Assembly: GCA_017621115.1 (NCBI GenBank)
Contig: JAGATU010000050.1
Span: forward strand, 1 to 28,277
DNA from: Lachnospiraceae bacterium
GTDB lineage: Bacteria; Bacillota_A; Clostridia; Lachnospirales; Lachnospiraceae
Reading direction: 5' to 3'
DNA length: 28,277 bases
Each line of letters begins with the position of its first letter. Position 1 is the first letter of the stretch. The notes below the pieces were generated by a model. That model had not been told where the DNA came from. It made no database searches and saw only the letters and a program-made list of their open reading frames with translations. Shown piece by piece: positions 16,128 to 24,700 of the stretch. A program made the position numbers and the translations under genes.

Positions 16128-17276
16128 CTATTCTGCGTCGTTTTCCTGTGCAATCACAGCTTCGATATCAACATCTACTACATCTGCATCTTCTTCTGCT
16201 GCAGGAGCTTCTTCTTTCTTCTCAGGCTCTAACATAGCTTTGATACTTAAGCTGATCTTCTTGTCTGCTTCGTTGAAATCAACAACCTTAGCTGTTACTT
16301 CTTCGCCAACCTTTAATACATCAGCAGGTTTCTCGATATGATCCTTAGAAATCTGGGATACATGTAAAAGTGCATCCACACCGTTTTCTAATTCAACAAA
16401 TGCACCGAAATCTGTCATACGTGCAACTTTACCTGTTACAACATTACCTACTGCATATTTAACAGCGGAGTCTTTCCATGGGTTAGCATCTTCAAATTTC
16501 ATGGAAAGTGCAATCTTGTTACCTTCGAATTCCTTGATAAGAACGGTAACTACATCACCAACCTTGAATACCTTCTTAGGATTCTCAACTCTTCCCCAAG
16601 ACATCTCAGAGATGTGAAGCAATCCGTCTGCTCCGCCAAGATCGATAAATGCACCGAAATCTGTAATATTCTTAACAGTACCTTCTACTACATCACCAAC
16701 ATGAATCTTCTCATAGAGAGCTTTCTGCTTTTCTTCTTTTTCAGCAACCAAAAGAACTTTTCTGTTACCGATGTATCTTCTTCTCTTAGGGTTGTATTCG
16801 GTAACTACAAAGCTGATTTCTTCGCCTGCATACTTGGAAAGGTCTTTCTCGTATACATCGGAAACAAGGCTTGCAGGAATGAAGATTCTTACTTCGTCAA
16901 CAACAACACAGATACCACCGTCAAGTACCTGAGTAACTTTGGCAGTTAAGATTTCCTGTGTATTGAAAGCATCTTCGATTCTCTTATTACCTTTTTCAGC
17001 TGCTAGTCTCTTATATGTTAATGCAACCTGGCCTTCTCCGTCGTTAACCTTTAAAATCTTAACTTCCATCTTATCGCCGATTTTAACAACTGTTGTAAGG
17101 TCAACGTTTGGCTCGTTTGTATATTCGTTTCTTGTAAGGATACCATCTGACTTGTATCCGATATTAAGCACGACCTCTTCCGGCTTAACGTCAATAACAG
17201 TGCCTTCAACTACCTCTCCCGAATGAATTGTTTTAAATGATTCTTCTAACATTTGTTCAAAAGTTAAGTCTGACAT
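16128..17276 (-). CDS. rpsA: S1-type RNA-binding protein, four S1 domains (382 aa)
   Basis: Four S1 (OB-fold) repeats are visible at residues about 15-85, 100-165, 190-258 and 275-345; the third and fourth carry the canonical DFGAF and HIS/HVS signatures. An acidic tail rich in E, D and A follows. Such four-domain proteins in Firmicutes bind mRNA and may associate with the 30S subunit, but they are shorter than the six-domain E. coli S1 and their ribosomal role is uncertain. I choose the ATG at 17276: GGAGG lies nine bases upstream, inside ispH, and the gene overlaps the ispH end by 20 bases. In a number of Clostridia IspH and S1 are one fused protein; here they are in different frames. cheR follows by 15 bases. 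Confidence 0.93.
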   Translation of the reverse strand: MSDLTFEQMLEESFKTIHSGEVVEGTVIDVKPEEVVLNIGYKSDGILTRNEYTNEPNVDLTTVVKIGDKMEVKILKVNDGEGQVALTYKRLAAEKGNKRIEDAFNTQEILTAKVTQVLDGGICVVVDEVRIFIPASLVSDVYEKDLSKYAGEEISFVVTEYNPKRRRYIGNRKVLLVAEKEEKQKALYEKIHVGDVVEGTVKNITDFGAFIDLGGADGLLHISEMSWGRVENPKKVFKVGDVVTVLIKEFEGNKIALSMKFEDANPWKDSAVKYAVGNVVTGKVARMTDFGAFVELENGVDALLHVSQISKDHIEKPADVLKVGEEVTAKVVDFNEADKKISLSIKAMLEPEKKEEAPAAEEDADVVDVDIEAVIAQENDAE

Positions 17277-18111
17277 AATTTTGAACCTCCTCAATTATAT
17301 TATTTGGGGTCGAAGCCCCGGCAGTAATACCGACCATTCGGACAGATTTAGGTAGTTCTAAATGCAAGTCATCCAGTGTCTGTATAAAATGTGTGTTGTT
17401 ACATTCCCCTTTGCATATCTCGTAAAGCTTTTTAGAATTGGAACTGTGGGTCCCCCCTATTACTATCATTGCATCTGCCAAAGAAGCAATCTCACGGGCC
17501 TCCGTCTGACGCTCCTGGGTAGCATTGCATATAGTATTCACAACATTAATATCATAACCTCTTTTTTCAAAAATTTCAACAATATCTTTAAATTTATTGT
17601 AGTTAAATGTCGTTTGTGAGACGATACATATTTTCTCATCCGGCGAAGCCGAAAAATCTTCTGCTTCCTGCATGGTTTCAATGATAACGGCCTTGCCGGC
17701 ACACCAGCCTTTTATTCCTTCCACTTCGGGATGTCCGGGATTGCCGACAATCACAATTTTCTTGCCAAGCGTACTCTCTTTTTGTACGATATTGTGGATT
17801 CTTTTTACAAAAGGGCAGGTCGCATCAATAACCGTAAATCCGGCCGCTTCCATCTTATCCGAGACTGCTTTGGCAACCCCGTGTGAACGTATTATCAATA
17901 CCCCTTTTTCTTTTTCCTGTAATTCTTCAAGGGAATCAATTACTTCCACGCCTTTTGCCGCTAATTCTTTTACAACTTCCTCATTGTGAATAATCGGTCC
18001 GTACGTATATATCTTTGTACCATTTGCCTTGTCTATCTGTTCATAAACTTTTTCCATGGCCTTGTTTACACCGAAACAAAACCCGGCACTCTTTGCAAGC
18101 CTGACTTCCAT
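17257..18111 (-). CDS. ispH: 4-hydroxy-3-methylbut-2-enyl diphosphate reductase IspH (284 aa)
   Basis: IspH performs the last step of the MEP isoprenoid pathway, reducing HMBPP to IPP and DMAPP with a [4Fe-4S] cluster. The three cluster cysteines are C12 (GFCFGV), C99 (DATCPFV) and C195 (NTICNATQ). E129 in the PGHPEVEG motif is the conserved proton-relay glutamate, and SSNSKKL is the substrate-phosphate site. Length (284) matches stand-alone IspH, so the C-terminal S1 extension of fused clostridial forms is not in this frame. AAGGAG is four to five bases before the ATG. It sits between cmk and the S1 gene, a neighbourhood common in Clostridia. Confidence 0.97.
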   Translation of the reverse strand: MEVRLAKSAGFCFGVNKAMEKVYEQIDKANGTKIYTYGPIIHNEEVVKELAAKGVEVIDSLEELQEKEKGVLIIRSHGVAKAVSDKMEAAGFTVIDATCPFVKRIHNIVQKESTLGKKIVIVGNPGHPEVEGIKGWCAGKAVIIETMQEAEDFSASPDEKICIVSQTTFNYNKFKDIVEIFEKRGYDINVVNTICNATQERQTEAREIASLADAMIVIGGTHSSNSKKLYEICKGECNNTHFIQTLDDLHLELPKSVRMVGITAGASTPNNIIEEVQNYVRLNF

Positions 18112-18146
18112 ACTACTCCTTTTGACGCCTTAAAACTTGTCCGTTT

Positions 18147-18815
18147 TTATGCTGTTTTTTCAGCTATTATTCCTTCAATACAGGCAACCACTTCATCGAT
18201 TGTCATATCCGAAGAATCCACCAAAACCGCATCCGCAGCCTGGGTTAAGGGATTCAGTTCCCTTGTCATATCACGCTGGTCACGTTCAATAATATCTTCT
18301 TCTATCTTCGTAATATCTGCATCTTCCCCTTTGGCAAGAAGTTCCGCATGACGGCGTTTTGCTCTTACTAAAGAACTGGCCGTAAGATAAATTTTTACAT
18401 CCGCATTCGGAAGCACTGCAGTACCAATATCACGGCCATCCATAACCACGTCAGCCGTCTGTGCCAATTTCTGTTGAAGTTGCTGCAATTTGGCACGTAC
18501 TTTTGCATTTACACTGCTCGCTGAAGCCATATTACCGACTTCTTCGGTACGAAGAAACGCATTCACATTTTCACCGTTAAGAAGAACAACTTGTTCCCCA
18601 TCACGGTATTCTATTGAAATATCGGCATTCTCACATGCTGCTTCAATTGCCGCACTATCTGTAGCTGCAATCTTTTCACGAAGAAGATACAATGCCATGG
18701 CACGGTACATTGCCCCTGTATCCACATAGATATACCCTCTGCTCTTAGCCACCTTTTTGGCGATTGTGCTTTTGCCTGCACCTGCAGGTCCGTCAATTGC
18801 AATATTAATACTCAT
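18147..18815 (-). CDS. cmk: Cytidylate kinase (222 aa)
   Basis: It phosphorylates CMP and dCMP to the diphosphates. The P-loop GPAGAGKST (G9 to T17) starts the protein, followed by YVDTGAMYRA. DGRDIGT, the conserved nucleotide-binding motif, is near the middle, and RDQRDMTRELNPL is the lid region. Length is typical for bacterial Cmk (about 220). AAGGGAAGAG lies just upstream of the ATG. It follows the FAD oxidoreductase gene by 20 bases and precedes ispH by 35. Confidence 0.97.
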   Translation of the reverse strand: MSINIAIDGPAGAGKSTIAKKVAKSRGYIYVDTGAMYRAMALYLLREKIAATDSAAIEAACENADISIEYRDGEQVVLLNGENVNAFLRTEEVGNMASASSVNAKVRAKLQQLQQKLAQTADVVMDGRDIGTAVLPNADVKIYLTASSLVRAKRRHAELLAKGEDADITKIEEDIIERDQRDMTRELNPLTQAADAVLVDSSDMTIDEVVACIEGIIAEKTA

Positions 18816-18835
18816 ACTCTCTTCCCTTTTCTGAT

Positions 18836-20077
18836 TTATTTCAGTTCCCTAATGCTCATGCCCGCCAGGTATCCGGTTGACCAGGCAATCTGCAAATTAA
18901 AGCCACCGGTCATGGCATCCAAATCCAGTACTTCCCCTGCAAAATAGAGATTCTTAATCAATTTGGATTCCATTGTGGAAGGATTAATATCCTTTACCGA
19001 AATGCCGCCCTGTGTAATAATGGCTTCGTTAAAAGGTCTTGTTCCTGTTACCGTAATCGGCAGATTCTTTAAAAGTTCCACCAATAACTGCCGTTCTTCC
19101 CTGGTAATATCATGAACATATTTATCACCCGGTATCTGTGCCAACTGAATGATAACCGGTATCATCTTAGCCGGAAGCAAACCGTCAAGCGCATTTTTAA
19201 GCTGCTTATTCTTCTTTTCTTCAAAATCCCGCAGGATACGCTTATCTAACTGCTCTGTACTAAGAGCCGGCTTCAAATCAACAAACAATTGCACTTCTTT
19301 GCCGAAATATTTCTTACAATAATAACTGCTTGCTGATAAAATAAGCGGCCCGCTGATTCCGAAATGCGTAAACAACATCTCTCCGAATCCGTTGTATATC
19401 TCTTTTTTACCGTCTTTTACCGTTATTTCCACGTTTTTAAGTGCAAGTCCCTGCAACGACAAAGGCCAACTCTCTTTTACAGTAAAAGGAACCAACGCCG
19501 GTTTTACCTCTGTAATCTTATGCCCGCAATCTTCTGCAAAACGGTACCCATCCCCCGTAGAACCTGTGGAAGAATAGGAAACACCTCCTGTTGCAACCAC
19601 CACCGCATCGGCAGGAATTTTCTTCCCATCACTTAATTCGACTCCACATACACGCCCGTTTTCTATCAGAAGATTTTTTACTTCCGTATGCAGTGATATT
19701 TTCACATTTTTCTTAAGCAATGCATTCTGCAATGTCCTGATAATATCGGATGAATGATCCGAAACAGGAAAAACACGGTTCCCGCGCTCTATCTTAAGAG
19801 GGCATCCGTTTTCTTCCAAAAACTGCATCATCTGCGTATTATCAAAAGTATAATAGGCACTGTATAAAAACTTTGGATTGGATACCACATTAGCAAAAAA
19901 AGTGTCGGCTTCGCAGTCGTTGGTCACATTACAACGGCCTTTCCCGGTAATATATATCTTTTTGCCGAGTTTTTCGTTCTTTTCAAGCAGCTCTACCTGC
20001 CATGTACCATCTGCCAGTGCAAGTGCTGCCATCATACCGGCGGCTCCGCCGCCGATTACAATACATTTATTCTTCAT
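18836..20077 (-). CDS. HI0933/BaiN-family FAD-dependent oxidoreductase (413 aa)
   Basis: GGGAAGMMAAL near residue 9 is the dinucleotide-binding loop, KKIYITGKGRCNVTND is the second family signature, VVATGGVSY is the central NAD/FAD motif, and GEVLDLDAMTGGFNLQIAW closes the FAD domain. Such proteins are often labelled BaiN after one member reported to act in bile-acid 7-alpha-dehydroxylation, but the family is broad and mostly uncharacterised, and no bai genes are seen here. The start overlaps the rpiR stop by 11 bases with only a distant AAGGAA, so coupled translation is likely. It belongs to the seven-gene minus-strand run. The family is sure; the substrate is unknown. Confidence 0.92.
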   Translation of the reverse strand: MKNKCIVIGGGAAGMMAALALADGTWQVELLEKNEKLGKKIYITGKGRCNVTNDCEADTFFANVVSNPKFLYSAYYTFDNTQMMQFLEENGCPLKIERGNRVFPVSDHSSDIIRTLQNALLKKNVKISLHTEVKNLLIENGRVCGVELSDGKKIPADAVVVATGGVSYSSTGSTGDGYRFAEDCGHKITEVKPALVPFTVKESWPLSLQGLALKNVEITVKDGKKEIYNGFGEMLFTHFGISGPLILSASSYYCKKYFGKEVQLFVDLKPALSTEQLDKRILRDFEEKKNKQLKNALDGLLPAKMIPVIIQLAQIPGDKYVHDITREERQLLVELLKNLPITVTGTRPFNEAIITQGGISVKDINPSTMESKLIKNLYFAGEVLDLDAMTGGFNLQIAWSTGYLAGMSIRELK

Positions 20078-21005
20078 ATTCTTTTTTTGTTTCCTTGGTT
20101 AACGGATAATGAAGCATCGGTTCTTCATCAATAAAATTAATTTCATCATTCAGATATACCTGATAATTATTCCAAGTCTGCTCCAGCATCTCCAGATTAT
20201 GCTTAACCTGGTCCGGTACGCGCAAACAAAGTGCAACCACCAGTGCATTGATAACACTGAGCGGTGCCACAAGCGAATCAACAATCGAAACCATATCACT
20301 TCTTGCAAACAGATTGCATGAGGAATACAAGCACATTGGTGAATGTACATTATCCGTAATCGAAATCACCTTCGCGTTGCGGTCTGTTGCAAATTCCATA
20401 GCCTTTAAAGTTCGCATCGAATAACGAGGGAAACTGATACCGATAACCGCATCCTTTTCATCAATACGGATCATCTGTTCAAACATTTCGCTGACGCTGG
20501 TTGTCTTTAATAAAACAACATCCCCACGGATCATATTCAAATAAAAGGAAAGGAACTCCGCCAATGGTTCACAACTGCGAATACCAACTATATAAATCGT
20601 TTTGGCTTCCAGAATAACATTTACGGCCGCCTCAAACGCAATCGGATCCATGGACTGTAATGTATCCGAAATTTTCTCCATATCGGATGTCAGGACTGAG
20701 TGCAAAAGTTCTGTCTGAGAACTCTTTCCGTATTTAGAATTAACCTTCTGTACCACATTCAGTTTATTCTTAACCCATTCCGCCAGTTTCTTCTGGAATT
20801 CCGGGTAACCGTCATAACCGAGTCCCGATGCAAAGCGTACAACCGTCGACTCACTAATCGAGAGTTTTTCACCGATTTTTGCCGCGGTCATAAAAACCGC
20901 CTGATCGTATTCCTCCTTAATAAATCGCGCAATAGCCTTATGGCTCTTACTCATCTTGGGAAAACGTTCGTCTATTATCTGTATTACATCTTTTTCCAAA
21001 TCCAT
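20067..21005 (-). CDS. RpiR/MurR-family transcriptional regulator with SIS domain (312 aa)
   Basis: Residues 1-77 form the RpiR helix-turn-helix domain (MSKSHKAIARFI, MTAAKIGEKLSISESTVVRFASGLGYDGYPEFQ). Residues about 120-255 form a SIS sugar-phosphate-binding domain (IYIVGIRSCEPLAEFLSFYL, ISFPRYSMRTLKAMEFA, ISITDN). Members usually sense phosphosugars and control sugar genes, but no sugar-catabolic gene is adjacent; its neighbours are tetR and the FAD oxidoreductase. I choose the ATG at 21005. An upstream reading to 21200 would add 65 residues lying inside tetR in another frame and unlike the family. The ribosome site is weak (GAAG), with tetR 16 bases upstream, so coupling is likely. Confidence 0.93.
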   Translation of the reverse strand: MDLEKDVIQIIDERFPKMSKSHKAIARFIKEEYDQAVFMTAAKIGEKLSISESTVVRFASGLGYDGYPEFQKKLAEWVKNKLNVVQKVNSKYGKSSQTELLHSVLTSDMEKISDTLQSMDPIAFEAAVNVILEAKTIYIVGIRSCEPLAEFLSFYLNMIRGDVVLLKTTSVSEMFEQMIRIDEKDAVIGISFPRYSMRTLKAMEFATDRNAKVISITDNVHSPMCLYSSCNLFARSDMVSIVDSLVAPLSVINALVVALCLRVPDQVKHNLEMLEQTWNNYQVYLNDEINFIDEEPMLHYPLTKETKKEYEE

Positions 21006-21021
21006 CTTCTTCACTTCTACC

Positions 21022-21567
21022 TTACTTGAATGCTTTATAAGTATCCACCAATAACTTGATGGTTTCCGTATCGTCCAAATCGTAATCTCCGGTAATTGCC
21101 ATGCAGGCTGCACCATGCACAAATATCCACATCTTCGTAAACAAATCGCCGGTATTACGGCATCCGTCCTTGCGGGCCTTATCAATCTCTGCCACAACAA
21201 TTCCCTTACTGCCGTTTAAAATCTCATACATGGACTTTCCATAGGAACGGTTCGGTAAAAACAGCAAACGGAACAAATCCTTTTCTTCTTTGGCGAAACG
21301 GATATAGGCATAACCAAGATTTACAAAAGGCTCCGAATGATTCTTCTCGCATCTTTCATAATAAAATGAGAAAAATGATACCGCCATGTTAAACACGTCA
21401 CTATAAAGTTCATCCATATTCTCATACATTCTGAAAATCGGCTGTGTGGAGCATTCTGCTTTTGCCGCCAATTTTCTGGCTGTAACATTCTCAATGCCTT
21501 CTTTTCTGGCTAACTGAAATGCCGTATTTACGATAAAGTCCTGTGTAATTTGTATTTTTCTGGCCAT
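21022..21567 (-). CDS. TetR/AcrR-family transcriptional regulator (181 aa)
   Basis: The N-terminal helix-turn-helix is typical: DFIVNTAFQLARKEGIENVTARKLAAKAECSTQPIFRMYENMDELY spans residues 10-54. The rest is a helical ligand-binding domain with no recognisable specificity. GAGGT lies seven bases before the ATG. It is the first gene of the run leading to cheR and is preceded by a plausible promoter, so it may control its own operon. No drug-efflux gene is nearby to suggest a ligand. Confidence 0.92.
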   Translation of the reverse strand: MARKIQITQDFIVNTAFQLARKEGIENVTARKLAAKAECSTQPIFRMYENMDELYSDVFNMAVSFFSFYYERCEKNHSEPFVNLGYAYIRFAKEEKDLFRLLFLPNRSYGKSMYEILNGSKGIVVAEIDKARKDGCRNTGDLFTKMWIFVHGAACMAITGDYDLDDTETIKLLVDTYKAFK

Positions 21568-21630
21568 GTGATTTACCTCGTTCTCTTTGGAATAGTTGCC
21601 GGGTTACTGGTTTCATTCATATTTTCAAAT

Positions 21631-21659
21631 ATTTTAACACAAGTTATTTAAATAAGCAA
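21631..21659 (-). promoter_or_regulatory. Candidate promoter for the tetR-to-cheR run
   Basis: The minus strand reads TTGCTT (21659-21654), a 17-base spacer ending in TGT, then TAAAAT (21636-21631), so this is an extended -10 form. It is about 65 bases upstream of the tetR ATG. Confidence 0.5.
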
Positions 21660-21681
21660 ACAGGTGTTATTTTAAAGTAAA

Positions 21682-21707
21682 AAGAGGAACCTTCAAAGGT
21701 TCCTCTT
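21682..21707 (-). terminator. Rho-independent terminator of the xylanase gene
   Basis: AAGAGGAACCT and AGGTTCCTCTT pair around a short TTGA-type loop, followed on the minus strand by TTTTTACTTT. It lies 24 bases after the xylanase stop and upstream of the tetR promoter, separating the two units. Confidence 0.88.
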
Positions 21708-21730
21708 CTTATTACATTTTATCAAAGTAT

Positions 21731-24700
21731 TTAAATACCTTTTCTTTTCCGGACTATGAAAATACCACATCCGGCACCGCATGCCAATACAGCTGCTGAC
21801 ACGCCCATAAATAACGCCATTTTCGGTTTGTTATTGTTAATTGCTAACGGAACTTCTTCATCAACGATGTTACTTGTTACCACCTCGTCATATACTTCTT
21901 CCTCATTAGCTATAACACTTTCGGCATCCGATAATGGTACAGCATCTTCTTCCACCTTTACCGTTTCCTTAGCTGCAGGCTTAGCCGGTTTTTCTGCTTT
22001 TTCTGGTTTTACAGGTTTTTCCGGCGTTGCAGGTGTACCAGGAGTAGGTTTGTTTACCTGTCCCGGTGTTACAGGTTTATTTGGAGTCTCCGGTTTTGCC
22101 GGTTTTTCAGGTTTGCCCGGCTTATCATCTTTGTCCGGCTTACCAGGTTTTTCCGGCTTGTTTGGCTTTTCAGGCTTGTTCGGTTTTTCAGGTTTGCCCG
22201 GCTTTTCAGGTTCATCCGGTACTACCGGCTCTTCATTATCATCAGAACCGTCTGATAATAATACTGTACCGAATACGCTTGGAGATGACCATCCGTTTCC
22301 TGATGTATCATACCAGCTTGCTGTACCGATACGTGCTCCATCCTTAGCATCGTTAATCTGGAATTCCATACCGATTTCCATACCGTTTGCCGGAGTAATA
22401 TCTGTCCACTTGTATGCTGCTTCTACAATATATCCGCCTTCTACTTCTTTTACTGCAGATACAATGTTTTCAGCTACACATTTTTCACCGTTAAATGTCT
22501 GTTCATTCAAATAGTTTACTCTGTACTGCTTATCATCTGCTTCATAGCTGTCTGCTTTCGCATTATTTTCATCGATAAATACTTCCAATGAATCTTTCTC
22601 ATGTACCTGAGAACTTGTTGCATCTAAAGCAGCATCTTTGATATCTGCATAAACATAGAGATATTCTGTATCCCAAAGAGTTTTTACGGTTGCACTTGCT
22701 TCTGCGCCCTGAACAATTGTTAACGGAATCTCTTTTGCATTATCCCATGCTTCATCGTATTCTGCATCGACAGTTACAGTTCCGGTTGCTATTACAGCAT
22801 ATGGCTTCATAATCGCTTCTGCGTAATACTGACTTGATGTTGTATGTGTACCCTTCTTATCATTGAATACGGATACATCACCATTATTATCAACAGCAAT
22901 ATCCATACTGAATGTCTTTGCAGAACCTGCTGTCATTGGAATGGTAATAACTGCTTCATATCCGCTGTCTGTAGATGTTACACCTTCTGCATTACGTGCT
23001 ACTGTAGCTACTGCATATTCACCTTCAGACTTACTTCCGGATTCGTCAATGTATACTGTCACATTATCAGCTGCACCATCATTTGTAGCATCTGTTACAT
23101 TTACTTTTACTACCAGGCCGTCATCTGTCCACATTGGAGCAAATGTAGCTGTATTAGCGATAGCATAAGATTTTGCGATGTCGAAGTTACCTTCTTCCAT
23201 CTGCTGCATAACTGTTACACTCTGAATCATTGGAGCAAGATTACTTACATGTTCATCAAAGAATGCATAGAATGCAGGTTTTGCTGTTGCTACATAATTG
23301 TCAATATAGAACAACAACGGAGCATGAGTTCCACCTGTAGAACCACCACCTACAGTACCCTGGCTCTGTAACCATGAAGTCTCATCTGTGATACCCCACA
23401 TAGTGATACCACCTACAGCGCCCGGTTTTTCTGCTTCAATATCTCTGTATGCATCAAAGATTTCTTTAAATCTCCATGCCTGCTTGTCATGTTCTGTCTT
23501 AAGGGATGCTGCACTTCCGTCATAGGTACTGCTTCTCTTAACATCGAGTTCTGTCATCTGAACAGTGCCGCCTTCTCCCAAAGCATCAAGGTATTTGTTA
23601 ATAGCTGACTTAATCTGCCCTACTGTAGGATCCGCAAAGTTATGATGAGCCTGCATACCAACACCGTCAATTCTGGTCGGATATTCAGCATCATTCTCAT
23701 GAGCGGTAATCTCTGCTACCAATTCAGCAATACCGCTGGCTTTTGGTTCATTACTGTCATTGTAATCATTGTAATATAATTCAATATGATCCGGTGCATA
23801 TTTGTTTGCATAACGGAATGCATTGATAATATATTCGTTACTCTTGTCACCGTAAACAGCTGCCCAACTTGAATTCTCAGATGCCATACGCGGCTTACCT
23901 GTCGAATCACTCATAGCTTCGTTTACAACGTCCCAACCATAGAACATATTAGAATATCCGGCTTCTTCATAATGATTAAATACTGCCGCGATATAATGTT
24001 CCATACGTGCATTCATCACTTCCGGCGTAACATAAGGCTTGTTTGCATCATAATCTTCATGGAAAAACCATTCCGGTGTCTGTGAGTGCCATACTAATAC
24101 ATGACCTCTGATTCTGAAGTTAATATTATCGTCAGGATCTGCATCGTTCCATTCTTTAATCTGAGCCAACATACGGTCAGCCACATTAAAGTTATAGGTC
24201 AACTCACCGTTTTCATCAAATGTAGGATTCTGTCCTAATGTGATGTCCGGTTTCATTTCATTTTCAAACGTAATTGCATTGAAATGTTTCTTTGCAAGTT
24301 CCTGTAAGTAATCATATGTAATGGTTCCGCTTCCAAGACATGTTCCTGCAATTGCATCATCACCGAATGCTCCTGTAATTGCATCTTTCCAGTTTGGAAT
24401 ATCTGATTCAATTGTCGTTTCCGGCTTGAACATTTCTGTCATGGATACGCCGGTAATATAATAATCACCCTTTACACATTCAGCACCGGCAGAAATATCG
24501 CCATATAAGGTTCCCTGTTCAACAACACGGATAACAACCTGCTGAATTGTTCCCTGGTGACTTACCTTAAATGTTCCGGAGAATTTAGTCCATTCACCAA
24601 CTGTTAATGTCTGGCTTAAATTACCGCTAAGCTGGCTTGAATAGCTTGCTCCGAGATAAACAGCACCATCCTGCTCTGTTACGATGTACGGAGCAAATTC

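Noticed and set aside
21006..21200. N-terminal extension of the RpiR regulator by 65 residues
   Set aside because: These codons are tetR in another frame, they lack the family's composition, and the known RpiR N-terminus starts at the ATG at 21005.
22082..22213. CRISPR-like regular repeats
   Set aside because: The 18-base periodicity encodes PEKP-type peptide units inside an open reading frame; there are no unique spacers and no cas genes.
21756..22514. Long plus-strand open frame (252 codons) opposite the xylanase 3' end
   Set aside because: It is the antisense of the PEKP repeat and binding-module codons. It is low complexity, has no ribosome site and resembles no family.
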